Position numbers and translations under genes: made by a program. Shown here piece by piece: positions 11,200-22,074 of a stretch of 64,000 bases of DNA; position 1 is the first letter of the stretch; each line of letters starts with the position of its first letter. Under the pieces are notes generated by a model. The model was not told the origin of the DNA and searched no databases. It saw only the letters and a list, made by a program, of their open reading frames with translations. Source of the DNA: Adiantum capillus-veneris (lineage: Eukaryota; Streptophyta; Polypodiopsida; Polypodiales; Pteridaceae); NCBI GenBank assembly GCA_014529385.2, contig CM043960.1, positions 123,717,043 to 123,781,042 of the forward strand. The letters are read 5' to 3'.

Positions 11200-12602
11200 T
11201 GAGATGAGAAAACAAAAACAACGGGCTGAAATTGAGGAGAAAGCAAAAAAGCTATTCCAAGAAAAGGTAAAAGAACCTGAAAGTGAAATCAAAGAAACAA
11301 CCGTGAAATCTGGAGGATCAATTTTGGTTGATAAAATTTTTGAGCCTATTAATGCAGCCTTGGAAGCCTACCAAGCAGGACTTAAAGCATGCCAAAACAT
11401 GGAAAACAAATGGAAAGACTATCCTTCTCCAGACATGGAAGCAGCTAAGCTTGAAGCTTATCAAAATTTGGTAAGAATCACACAAGAAATGCTGGAAAAA
11501 ACAAAAACCCAAGATCAAAAGTATGGCAAAACCTGAGGAGCTTGTGGTAAGAAACAATCAAGAAAAATCCAAAGTGGTGGTAGAACCCCACATTGAACCA
11601 AAAGAGCCAGAACTTAGAGTGCCGGACAACGAAGATGCCTTAGACGGAATTCCATTCGTGGAGGAAGACTGGCCACGACACTTATGGAAAAAAGTTCAAG
11701 AGATCAATGATGGGAGCCTAACTCTAAAGTCAGCTCCTACAAAGGAAGTTTGGTTGGACAACCTACCTCCTGATATGGACATGGATGTACAATCCTTGTA
11801 TAGGGATTGCGGATCTGAAGCTTCAGGAATGTCAAAACCATTGACCTTGACAACATTACCCTCTTACTTGGGAGATAACGAAGATGAGTCCATAGTGTGT
11901 AAGACCACTCAAGTAAAAAGAGCAAAACAGACCCTAGAAGTAGACAATATTCATTCAATCATGTCTACACCCATCCAATACACTCTTACTTTGGGAGAAC
12001 TGTTAAATATCATACCATATTTATGGAATGACCTACAGAAAACCCTAGAGAAGGTGGGGATAATGGGGCTCATCGTAAATTTTTTGAAAAGATTGAAACA
12101 CGAAATGGATAACAAAGAGATTCAATCTGTACCAATGAACAAAGTCAGAGAATACTATGAAGGGGAAGAAGGAAATACCACCCTTCCAGTGAACTATAAT
12201 GACATTGCAATACTAGATAGTGCAGCAGGCATAGCCATAGCCACAAAAACAATATGGGAATCCTGGGGACAACCAGCCATTAGACAAACTCGAATGAAAT
12301 TGCAATAGACTAATGGACATATTGAAAAACCCTTAGGACTGCTAGAAAAGGTGATAGTTAATTCCTGTGGGATTGAATATCAACACACTTTTGCCACAGT
12401 AGACTTTGGGAAGAAACCCAATTATGAAATCATATTGGGAAGACCTTTCATGCGACAGGTACAGCTCGTCCAAGTTTGGGGAAACAACTATCTATACTTG
12501 AAGCAAGTGGGATCTATAACAAGGGTTAATCTAAAAGATCACACTTATAGAGATGTCTTGAAAACGCCCATACAAGAGTTTAATTCAGCCTCTTCGGCTT
12601 AA
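11200..12602 (+). pseudogene. Linker and aspartic protease domain of element A
   Basis: A lysine/glutamate-rich linker (about 11204-12150, two frames) leads into a retropepsin-like domain at about 12150-12560. Recognisable parts are YYEGEEGNTTLPV, the active-site region ILDSAAG in place of the usual D-S/T-G-A, and the conserved NYEIILGRPFMR strand. A stop at 12306 splits the domain. It aligns by eye with the protease of element D (QYFEGDESNATLPI, DGGAG, YEMILGRPFMRE), which places A and D in the same Ty3 lineage. The protease would cut the Gag-Pol polyprotein. Alteration of the active-site triad suggests loss of function in this copy. Confidence 0.75.
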
Positions 12603-12644
12603 AGTAAGCTTCCATCTTGGTTAAACAAAGAGACTCCTATTTGG

Positions 12645-14104
12645 ATGTGCGGAGCTTCAGAAAATGGAAGCTTAAAAAGAGAAGAATGTATCTTAGAAAT
12701 GGATTGCACAGACGAAGCCTATGTACCTGAACCCTTTCCAGAACATTTGTTTGAGCCATTTGAGTGGACTCAAATTTTAGCGACAATGGATGTATGTGTG
12801 AATACGTCTATACCTACATCAGTTTTGCAATGAGGATGGCTACGACATAATTCCCATCCAAATGATTTCAACCCTTCACATTGAAGATGAAATTGAGGAA
12901 CCCAAGGACTTGATGAAAGGTCAACAAGTCTTTTTAGACCTCTACTATGATGCAACAGATGAGTTAGATGAACACGCCGCTACCTCAAAAGATTCGGGGT
13001 CAGAAAAAAAACATGTGGGAGCTAAGCTACTCTTGAAAGGAGGGGAGGAAAAGTTTTTTGACTTTCCTAACCAGAAATCGAGAAGACAAAAATGGTATAA
13101 ACGAAAAAGAGACACCAGAAACGTAAAAACAAGACCTATGCCATCAGTCTCCAGTAGAACACAATTCTTGATGCAGAGAGATGCACATGATTGTGTTAAG
13201 GAAAAAATCAATGGCAGATATCCTTCAAACAAAAATCCAGAAATGTCAAGAACATTGAGGAAAACAAGGAAGGATACTCAAGCAAAGCCAAAAAAACAGG
13301 ACAAGGAGCTAACCATGACACAAATTGAGTGGAAAAAGAAATATCAAGAGTTGAAAAAAGCTATAAAGGAGATATATACAACCGAAATGGAAACTATAGA
13401 GTGGGATGGTAAAGATGTAATGAGTGTTCCATCCCATTGCAAAAAATATACTCTCCAAGACAAAAAAATAATAGGAGAACAACCCGTTAGAGAAGTACAA
13501 AAACAAGGTGAGTCCTACGAAGGGCCTGAGAACGCAAAAAGATAGACTTGGCTGAACCAGGGGAAGAACCTAGGCCTGCTACCTTGCAAATGACCTAACA
13601 GAAGATACAAAAGAGCTTTTACTAAGCTTACTAAAAGAATACCGAGATATCTTTGTTTGGTCTTATAAGGATCTCAAGGGTGTTGATCCAGAAATCTGTC
13701 AACATACCATACCTATGAGAGATGATGCGAAACCAAGTAGACAAAGGCCATACACATATAATGAAACATTTGCCAGGAAGATCAAAGAAGAGATTGAAAA
13801 ACTAAAGGAAGCCGAATTTATTTATGAAACTGAACACATAGATTGGGTGCCTCCAATTGTGGTAGTACCCAAAGAAGAATGGAAAATTACGAGTGTGTGT
13901 CAATCTCAAAAAAGTGAATGCAGCTACCATTAGAGACAACTTTCCCCTTCCAATCATGGAGCATGTGTTAGAACGAGTTGAAGGAAAAGAAGCTTACAAC
14001 TTCTTAGATGGCTTTTCGGGATACAATCAACTTTTGGTTGACCCAAAAGATCAGCATAACACCGCTTTTGCAACAGAATGGGGTATTTTTTCCTATCGGG
14101 TTAT
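12645..14104 (+). pseudogene. Spacer and truncated reverse transcriptase of element A
   Basis: A lysine-rich spacer (12645-13545) is followed by the N-terminal part of a Ty3 reverse transcriptase. Visible pieces are DIFVWSYKDLKGVDPEIC, the thumb-proximal PYTYNETFARKIKEEIEKL, WVPPIVVVPK, VCVNLKKVNAATIRDNFPLP and FLDGFSGYNQ, the last two separated by a frameshift near 13900. The similarity stops at about 14104, right after TEWGIFSYRV, where MPFGL and later YxDD would be expected. Sequence beyond is gag of a different element (G). The enzyme would copy the element RNA into DNA. Here it is incomplete and inactive. Confidence 0.8.
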
Positions 14105-15930
14105 CGTCAATGGTGGGCTATCCTTTGTGGCAAACCACAAATCTCCAAAGACAAGGAGAACTCTACGAGGTTCCATCATGAAGCAATTCCTTTCAAGCGA
14201 CGCCAAAGATAAAGCGCTCACCGAATGATGCAGTTTAAAGTTACTCTCCAATGAGTCTTTCCACAAATACGTAGACAAGTTTTGGGATCTACATCTCAAA
14301 GCTATAGTCTTTTAAAGGATAGAGTTTGTCGAGAAAAAGCAATAGTTTTGTGCGGGATTACCTGAAGAAATTGCCGAGTATGTCAACTCTCAACGGCTTG
14401 GTTCTATCACCAAAGTCATCCACCACACTATGGTTGCATCCGAACTAGGAAGAGGATGAGGTCTAGGAGGGCCTCTTTATTTTCCATGAGATTATGGAGG
14501 TGATTAACATTTTGATGAATAGGTGCATGCCATGTGTTTAAGAATGAACAGGTGTGTAAGAGAGCTGTAAGAATGGTCAAAGGATGCACTTTTTTCCCAA
14601 AAAAAGAGGGGGGACAACTTTATGATTTTTGAACTTCCATAACTCCTACATATGATCTCCAATTTGAGCGGAGATTATAGATCTATAATCTACATGCCGA
14701 CCTCTTTTTGTAGATGTGTTACATTATATAGTTTTGCCCGTTAGATTTTGAATTTCATTTTGGGGGGAAAATTTGAATTCAAATAAACTAGTTGTTTTAC
14801 CTGTTTGAATTCAAAAACCGTCCTTTGATTTCTTCCTTAATACTAGAGCTTTGACTCCCTTAAACTACCAAATAAAGAGGCCCTCCTAGACCCGATTCTC
14901 TTTCTAATTCTAGTATTACTTTCCAACAAGGGGCTAAAAGGAATGCCAAACCCATGGAAAACAAAGATCGAAATGATGAAAAGGGAAAGAACAATGCTCA
15001 AAGTTCTTCCTGAGGTAATTCCAACAACAACAACTAGAACAACAACAACAAAACCAAGGAGAAAGGAGTTTACAAAGGTAAAAAAAAACTCTCTTGAAGA
15101 GCTAGAGGCTTTTTGCAAAGATCACAAATGCTTTGTGGGGAGCAAGGACATGGCTATCGTTCTTGCCCCAAAAGAAATGCTCGCAATGAGACTCCTAGAG
15201 CTTCCACAATTGAAGCTCTAAAAGAGGATACTGCAAAGGATCATCCCTTTCATATACTTGGGGGAAGGTGAGGGAGCATGATGCCTTCATCCTATTTGAT
15301 CATGGCTCTACTGACAACTTCATATCAACGGAGTTGGCCACAAATCTGGGCATACAAACTTTCAATATGGGAGATACTCTACGTGTCGATGGATCTTTCA
15401 AGGGACAGTAAGCCTCCGTTACTCCCTTGATTGGGAAGTTGAGGCTTCATGTCCAAATCTATGTCGACAAAGAATAATTTCTCATCTCTCCTCTCCAACA
15501 TGAGGATGTTATCCTAGGGACACCATGGTTCAACCGCATGGCTGCCAACATGAAGTTCCCTGAAAGGAGAATCTACTTCACCTACAGGGAAAAGAGCATG
15601 TATATAGATGCTAACAAGTCCGGTCGTACTATACCACTTGTAAATTCACCTCCTTTTGATAAGTCAATGAAAAGCTTGGTTTCCTCGTACATAATTTTGG
15701 TCAACCAATCATTGAAGACCCGCCCAAGATCGAAGATCAAGAAGGGGTGCTTCAGCCCGAATCGATTCTTCGACATGAAGAAAAGGTACTAAGACATGGT
15801 AAGATTATCTGACAGTATCTTATTAAGTTCAAAAGTTATCCTTTTGAAGATGATAGACAAATGCAAGGAATAGAGCTTAAGGATAGTATGAACCTTGTCA
15901 ATGCTTACAATGCTACATTAGAGTAAGAAA
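14105..15930 (+). pseudogene. Ty3 remnant G: gag, knuckle, protease and tail joined by an internal deletion
   Basis: Begins abruptly after the RT of element A. Gag pieces (IMKQFLSS, FHKYVDKFWDLHLKA, FCAGLPEEIAEYVNSQRLGS) run to MITE copy 1 at 14448 and resume after it. A zinc knuckle, CGEQGHGYRSCPKRN, is readable at about 15.14 kb with a frameshift. A protease region follows at 15290-15650: LFDHGSTDNFISTEL, then VILGTPWFNRMAANMKFPER. At about 15690 the reading jumps directly to what looks like the extreme C-terminus of Pol, QPESILRHEEKVL...YLIKFKSYPFEDD, similar to chromodomain-like tails of chromoviruses. RT, RNase H and integrase (roughly 2.5-3 kb) are missing, so this is a deletion derivative. 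Confidence 0.65.
14448..14904 (+). mobile_element. MITE copy 1, 457 bp, TA target duplication
   Basis: Terminal inverted repeats of about 35 bp: the left starts GGAAGAG(G/A)ATGAGGTCTAGG and continues AGGGCCTCTTTATT; the right is the complement. TA flanks both ends (14446-14447 and 14905-14906). A second copy in inverse orientation is at 48661-49119. Leaving out the element plus one TA leaves the gag frame of remnant G open across the junction, which supports the boundaries. There is no coding capacity. The TA duplication points to the Tc1/mariner superfamily, although the termini are not the classic Stowaway ends, so the assignment is tentative. Confidence 0.85.
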
Positions 15931-17912
15931 ATGTAAATAGTTTTAAATGAAAAATGTTTTTTTCTTATAAGACTAGTTCTTATTGTGCACAAATTTAAGT
16001 AGTATGCATACTTATAATCATGTTTGTGAAGACGACATCTCTCAAACACCAAAGACAATATGTCACTCTACTTTGGGAGTATTATATGGACTCAAGAGCA
16101 CACAGGCTTGTGGCAGCTAAGTCTCCCGAGCCCCAAATGAATTAGTCATCCATTTTGGAATGATATCGTAGGGTAAAAAGGGATTCCCTACCCGCTAAGA
16201 AACATAGAATAATAACTAAGGCTTTATCTCCTCTACCTCGTAGTCAAGGACAACTATGATTTCAAGAGAGAGGTAATTTTATAAAATTTAATATATCTAA
16301 CTAACCCAAATGATCTATTCATATTAAACTTATCATTTTATTATGGGAGAATAAACGAGAAAAAGAGTTAGAATATAGGCACGTACTTATGGATCTATCT
16401 CAGCACGGGACCAAAGTCAATGGGTCTAAATGGGAGATGGTTTATCAAAGAGAAATGCTAGCTAATGGAGCTTGAAAGACCCTAGGGTTAGCTTCATGAA
16501 ATACCTCCAAAGGTTAGTGTTAAAAGTTCTTAGACCTAGGACCTTAGGCAAGCTAGGGCTGAGATTGAGGTGGGAACCTGACCCAAGTTTGAGGTGCTTG
16601 TCGTGCTTGCTCACTAAGGTGCTCGAGGTGCTTGTTGTGCTGGATGATTAAGGTGCTTGTCATGTTTTATGACTAAGGTGCTTGAGGGGCTTCATGACTA
16701 AGGTTCTCAAGGGGTGAGGTGTTCCAAAGTCAACATGGATCCCTATACAAGAGGGGGGCGAGCCCTGCAAGTAGGGGCAAGAGAGAGCACACACACAGAC
16801 TCACTCAAGGTAAGCCAATTCCAAAGAGGAAACAAGGACACATGTCAAGCCCCCCCCCCCCCCCCCCATGTTGCCCTCATAAGGTGCCTAAAGCCTATTG
16901 GTTGACCTCTAAAGGGGTCCAATGAGAATTTAGTTTATTTAAATAATTATCTAGGCGTTATCAAGCCCTCTCTCTCAAAGGGGTAAGGAGGAAACTTGTC
17001 CAAATGCTACCCTTTTTGCTTGATATGCACTAAGCATGTGATTGGCTAGGCTTGCAGGGGTCCAATCAAATTCAATGATGAACTGCAAGGAGGGGTCGAC
17101 CAAGGCAAGCTGGGGGTGTGCTTGGGGGTATAATCTCTCTCACACACACTCACATGCTTCGAGACATCAACACTCTTGGATATGGAATGAAAATCCAACC
17201 AAGAACCATGGTTCAATGCTATGCTTGCCATCTACTTCATCTCCATTATTATGCTACTATGCTACGCTAGGCTCTATGAGTAATGGTATGTTCTTCTTCC
17301 TCTTCCCTACCCTCATTCCATGCTAGCTCTCTCCACCTTTGAAGGTGTTTGAGGTCTTGGGACTGAGTCCGGAGACAAGTTGATTCTTTCATTTAGCTAA
17401 GTTATGGGCATAATTGTGGTGCATGAATTTCTTTATCTTCATTGCACCATCAAGGTCTCAAGGAACAAAAAGCTTGTATTGTACCAAGCCTCTCTTTATG
17501 GGAGAAACTATAATACAAAGGCCTTTTTGAGGGGAGATGGGCTCCACATAAATCCAGTCCTCAAATGTTGTCAAGTTCTCTATTTCTCTCTCTTGCATAG
17601 TATTGTTCATGCCAAGCTAATTAAGTATAATGTTTATGTTGCTACCTCTAATCAATTTCTCTCTATATTTTCTCAAAGTATTCTCATAAAAATGCTCACT
17701 ACATCTCTCTAAATTTTGCTATTCTCAATGTTCATAGTCCAATACCATTACATAATTTTAAAGTAAATCTATCTACTCTATTCTTTATGGAATTCTTAAG
17801 CTCTTAGCCATGCCACACGTCAAAGATTAGAGCACCTCTTGAACATATGCATGCACGTAGTCGATTTATGGAAGCAGATCTTGGAGAAGATGACGCAATT
17901 TTGTGGCCCTCC

Positions 17913-17913
<1 letters not shown>
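15931..17913. other. No recognisable gene
   Basis: About 2 kb after remnant G with no domain that I recognise. It holds a repeated phrase around GGTGCTTG(A/T)(G/C) at 16590-16690 and an 18 bp poly-C run at 16850-16867. The longest open frame (17404-17712, plus) has no family resemblance. The region may include the 3' end of remnant G or other decayed elements. Confidence 0.5.
16850..16867. repeat. Poly-C run, 18 bp
   Basis: Uninterrupted run of 18 C. One of four long G or C homopolymers in the window; the length may be affected by sequencing. Confidence 0.9.
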
Positions 17914-17971
<58 letters not shown>

Positions 17972-18049
17972 TCCCGACATCCAGCTACAAACATGGTAGC
18001 ACATGCTAGTCGCAACATGGAGAGAGAGAGAGAGAGAGGGAGAGAGGGA
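17914..18049. repeat. (GA)n tracts
   Basis: Pure (AG)n at 17914-17967 (54 bp) and a second, slightly interrupted tract at 18021-18049. The Arg/Glu and Ser/Leu repeat peptides here are translations of the microsatellite. Confidence 0.95.
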
Positions 18050-18474
18050 GTTGCTCGACATCATCTGCAAACATGGAAGCACACACGAATCAAAGCATGT
18101 GTGTGTGTGTTGGGGGGGACAAGAAAACACACAAAGAGACATGCGTGGCATAGAGCTGGATTGTAAAGAGCAATAGCTCGGGTGGGAACCATTTAAACAC
18201 CGGGTGCTCTCCCTCGTGAGCTTGGCCAGTGCTCACTTGGGCGATCCATCGTGTGTGAGTCAAGCAAGAAATCCTAGGGGTGGGCACTGGGTATTTATTG
18301 GTGTCGAGAGTGGCAGGGCTGGTCATCATACTGTGGGCTACCTTATTTGGTGGCTTGGTAGCATGTAGTAGGCTGAGTGGCATGTCATCATGCTGGCTCC
18401 TTTGTTTACCCATGAGATGAAGCTCTTCACTTAGCTAGCTTGAATATGTAGCCAAATTGCATCGCCAGTTGAGT

Positions 18475-18479
<5 letters not shown>

Positions 18480-18517
<38 letters not shown>
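18480..18517. repeat. (AG)n tract at the 3' end of a truncated LINE
   Basis: 38 bp (AG)n that directly abuts the 3' terminus of the LINE fragment at 18518. On the LINE sense strand this is (CT)n immediately after the 3' untranslated region, in the position where a poly(A) tail would be expected. Confidence 0.9.
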
Positions 18518-18520
<3 letters not shown>

Positions 18521-19222
18521 TTCTATTATTGTCCTCGGAGGTCAAATATGACCTATGGGACCAAATGAACATGTCACATGTTGGGAGTGGAGGTCATAAG
18601 TGACTTCGATGCTAAAAAATGACTGAAATGAGCGTCACAATAGAGAGTCCACATCGTGGTTGAGAGAGGAAAGGTATGTAGGGAGAGCTCATGGCTGAAT
18701 ATATGGGAAAAAGAGGACCTAATGTGGTCAAAAGCTGAGCACTCAAGTAGTGTGTGGTACTCACTCTCTCGCACTTGACAAGGGCATAAGGTGCAAAGTC
18801 GATGAGACTCCTCGCCAGTGCCCCGACGTCTTGTCTCACAACGTAGAGAATGGGAGCTAAGATGACTGGAGTCAATGGTGCGGATCGCACTCAATGGGAT
18901 GGGCTCAAGGATGTAGGGATGGGTTCGGTTACTGCGTTCGCAGAAGAAGAGAGATTTGCAGTTTGGGGCAATGTGTGTGGTGTAATGGCTGAAGCGAGAA
19001 CCTCCGGATTTCTCCCAAGCCGTGATACAATGGCGTTGTAAGAAGGCCTCATTAACTTGGGAGTTGATCGATGCATCCTTGACCAAGTCACATGTATCCC
19101 ATCTTCCAAACCATTTCTTGATGTCAAGCATCCACCCCGAACTTAGTATTTTGCTCTTGCATGTTTTGGACCTTTTGACTTGCTTCATATGTGATTCTAG
19201 GAAGTGGATACAAAGGGCTATG
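18518..19222 (-). pseudogene. 5'-truncated LINE copy 2 (C-terminal ORF2 and 3' UTR)
   Basis: Minus-strand frame 18574-19188, 204 codons, equivalent to the last part of ORF2 of the full LINE at 22-26 kb. It includes NEAFLQRHCITAWEKSGGS and a cysteine/histidine motif, CTLCPCQVRESEYHTLLEC, typical of the CCHC-like C-terminus of L1-type ORF2 proteins. This copy keeps Trp and Arg codons at two places where the full-length copy has TGA stops. Homology ends at about 19222, where a (TG)n(AG)n compound microsatellite begins. The 3' end joins (AG)n at 18517. It is a dead-on-arrival copy. Confidence 0.85.
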
Positions 19223-19279
19223 TTGTGTGTGTGTGTGTGTGAGTGTGTATGTATGTGTGCGTGTGCGTGTGTGTGTGTA

Positions 19280-19340
<61 letters not shown>

Positions 19341-19341
19341 G

Positions 19342-19393
<52 letters not shown>

Positions 19394-19452
19394 GGAGATA
19401 GAGAGAGAATTTCATTAACGCGTATGTGGGTGTGACGGGTCGTGTGTGTATG

Positions 19453-19527
<75 letters not shown>
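19222..19527. repeat. Compound (TG)n(AG)n microsatellite cluster
   Basis: An interrupted (TG)n block (about 19222-19302) turns into (AG)n blocks (19302-19408). After a short unique piece a further (GA)n tract lies at 19454-19527. It directly borders the 5'-truncated end of LINE copy 2. Confidence 0.95.
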
Positions 19528-19529
<2 letters not shown>

Positions 19530-21009
19530 AGGTACATCCATGTTTTGTTCCTTTGCCATTTCCAAAGATGGAGATGCGTGTCTTCCATGAGAGAGGCTAA
19601 TTGTGTGTGCACTGTCTAATTTTTTATTTCACATGAAAATCTTGGCTACATTCAGAGCTTGCAGACAAGAAAATCGACAAAATTTTACAAGTTTTAGTGT
19701 GAACATTGGCAAATGCTTCAAATTTGGACCAAATAATTGAAAGAGTTTCAAGCATTTCCTTATTTGAAAAATGCTTTTGGCAAGCATTGGGAGTACTCGA
19801 TGTAGCAACAACATCACAAAAAAGCTGGTAGTCAACAATGATAAGTACAAAAGAGGTACGCCTTTAACCTATTGGATTAAGTCTTCAAGGAAGTCAATTG
19901 CTAGCATCACCGCAAGTGTGGCACAACACTTATCTCCTTAAGAGCCCCTTGAGAGACTGTACCTTTCAGCTATCAATCAATTGATTTATTATTTTTATAG
20001 ATTCATACCTAGTTCAACTATTTTGTAATGGTTTTTCTTTATTTTTGAAGGTGCTTATATACTTCACACCTCTCCTCTCTCCCATCACACTTGGGCAACG
20101 TCTCCTTTGGCACACCAAAAAACTAGGGATATGCTATTGAGAGACCCTTATTTACATGCCGAGAATGTCATTAAAGCCAAGTAGAATGCCCACACCCAAC
20201 AGAACACCAAAAAAGAAAAGAGTAAAGGCTAGAGTGAGAGGGGTTGGAGCGACATAATAACACTATGGACAAACTTTACTCACAAAAGTTAAATATTTCA
20301 CCAAATACCAAAATTGAAGCAAAGAAGAAAGAGCCTTGGAGAGGCTAAATATAAGTCCATGGACATCGCTAGAGAGAGATTCGAGAGACAGGGAAGGGTT
20401 GAAGCTTTGTTTCACCAAAAGCTTTGGGAGGAGTATCTCGAACCAATGTATTGAGGGTTGTAAAAGGTTGGAAACACCATTCTCAAAACTTCGTGCTACA
20501 CCTCCTTGTGTTTTGAACTCTTCGCACCTCCCATGGAACCTGCTAAAGGCTCTTTTAGTATACCTACAACAACAATAGCATGCATTTTCCAATACCATTA
20601 TAGATAAAAAATCCCTATTCATACCTCAACTTCAACTTTATGTTCTACCACATAATTTTCTATCTAGAGTAGATCATTGTAGAGATGATCACCTCTTAGG
20701 ATCTAAAAATTAAAGCCACCCAGAAAACATAAAGGCCAAGGATGATGACACTCCACTGTTCAAGAATCTTAGGCCTTTTGCCTCCTCTTTCTTTTTATAA
20801 TCACAGTTCAACATCCTAACTTTTGCACAAGTAGACACATAGTTCTATTGCATGGCCAAGACAAAGAGAGATGGGAATTCTTCTCTTTCGTAAAAACAAT
20901 CAAAGAGACCCTATAGGTCTATCAACAACAAGTCCTTAAGTCAAGACATGTATCTCAAAAGAAAATTGAGAGAACCAATCTATCGCACTTAGTTGAGAGA
21001 GAGAGAGAT
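19528..21009. other. No recognisable gene
   Basis: About 1.5 kb of AT-rich sequence. The small frames on both strands have no recognisable domain and no supporting features. Confidence 0.5.
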
Positions 21010-21233
21010 ATCATATTGTCTCTTCAAATATCAAATATGACCTATGGAGCCAAATGAACGATATCACATACATTTTTGAGCTAATCAGAGACTCTCAAAA
21101 CTTGCAAGGATATATTGTGCATAAACCAAGGAGCTCAGTGCACTAATGCCTTATCTCACACGAAAGAGAGTGAGAGATGAGCGATATTGTTTCCATGATG
21201 TGGATTACAAATAAGGGGATATGTTCAAGCATG

Positions 21234-21236
<3 letters not shown>
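21010..21236 (-). pseudogene. Third LINE fragment, strongly diverged
   Basis: On the minus strand the piece MLEHIPLFVIHIMETISLIS corresponds to MLEPIPLSAIRTI in the full LINE. The 3'-terminal motif CAAATATGACCTATGG(A/G) is shared with both other copies. The fragment is bordered on both sides by (GA)n: a short tract at about 20999-21009 and a longer one at 21237-21268. The internal part is shortened and diverged. Confidence 0.65.

Positions 21237-21268
<32 letters not shown>
21237..21268. repeat. (GA)n tract
   Basis: 32 bp of GA repeat bordering the 5' side of LINE fragment 3. Confidence 0.95.
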
Positions 21269-21270
<2 letters not shown>

Positions 21271-21905
21271 CCATACAACAATAAGGGAAAAAAGAAGAAG
21301 AGGAGGATTTTTTAATGTCAAAAGAGCAATCCAAAGAGACCTCAAAGCTTGAGGAGATAAGATGTGAACTCAAAACGGTGATACTCAATGTGGATATTAA
21401 AAAAGTGCATACTCTACTTGGATACCAAAAAGGTAGGTTTTCTCTTAGCCACCACTGAAACATGTGGGTCACATACTAGTACTTTATATGAAGTAGCTTA
21501 AATTTTTCAAGGAAGGAGAGACCCTCCATGAGTCATATTCTACTTCATTTCAAAGAGAACCTTTAAAAACATTTAATTGAAAATGCAAAAGTGAAGTGTA
21601 AGTACTAGGATGGTAGAAAATGAAAAGAAGTTTGAGAGAGAGTCTTGGCAGTGGAAAGTCAAAAAAACCTCACTACTGTATCTAAATTTATAATACTTAA
21701 ACCTATAGTTTTTGGGAGGTCATTTCACTCTTACCCTCAATTTTAAGGCTGACCAATAACTTTGTTTTTAAAAAAAATCATTTGAAGGTTGGCTTTCCTT
21801 TACATTTTGAAGGCCATAAAGATTTTTCCTCCATGTGTTGCTCAATGAACGTCCCTGAGTAGGTTTGCACGGGCCTTCTACGTCTCCTAGGTTTGCACTG
21901 ACCTT

Positions 21906-21967
21906 CTATGTTGTAAATGATCTTTGACCTCGACGCTCAAAGTTCAAAATCTAGATGCACATATTCA

Positions 21968-22041
<74 letters not shown>
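21906..22041. repeat. Left copy of the long direct repeat flanking the LINE
   Basis: About 65 bp of unique sequence starting TCTATGTTGTAAATGATC is followed by (TG)n and (AG)n and ends at the LINE 3' terminus. The same arrangement occurs at 26694-26821 on the other side of the LINE. In the unique part I count five differences, all transitions. Confidence 0.85.
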
Positions 22042-22046
<5 letters not shown>

Positions 22047-22074
22047 ATTATCATCCTCGGAGGTCAAATATGAC

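Larger units (their letters stand above)
3600..14104 (+). mobile_element. Athila-like Ty3 retrotransposon A, 3'-truncated and nested
   Basis: In order: LTR part (about 3600-4424), tRNA-Asp-like primer site (4427-4449), a long leader with ~285 bp repeats (4.9-6.1 kb), gag split by an inserted element, CCHC knuckles near 10.9 kb, an aspartic protease domain (12.15-12.6 kb) and the N-terminal part of reverse transcriptase, which breaks off near 14104 before the YxDD motif. RNase H, integrase and the 3' LTR are absent. Many stops and frameshifts make it inactive. Elements B and C share its LTR end, PBS type and leader design. The start coordinate is approximate because no second LTR is present to define it. 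Confidence 0.75.

Noticed and set aside
17404-17712. 102-codon plus-strand frame
   Set aside because: No similarity to a known domain and no nearby supporting signal. Listed only as part of an unannotated stretch.
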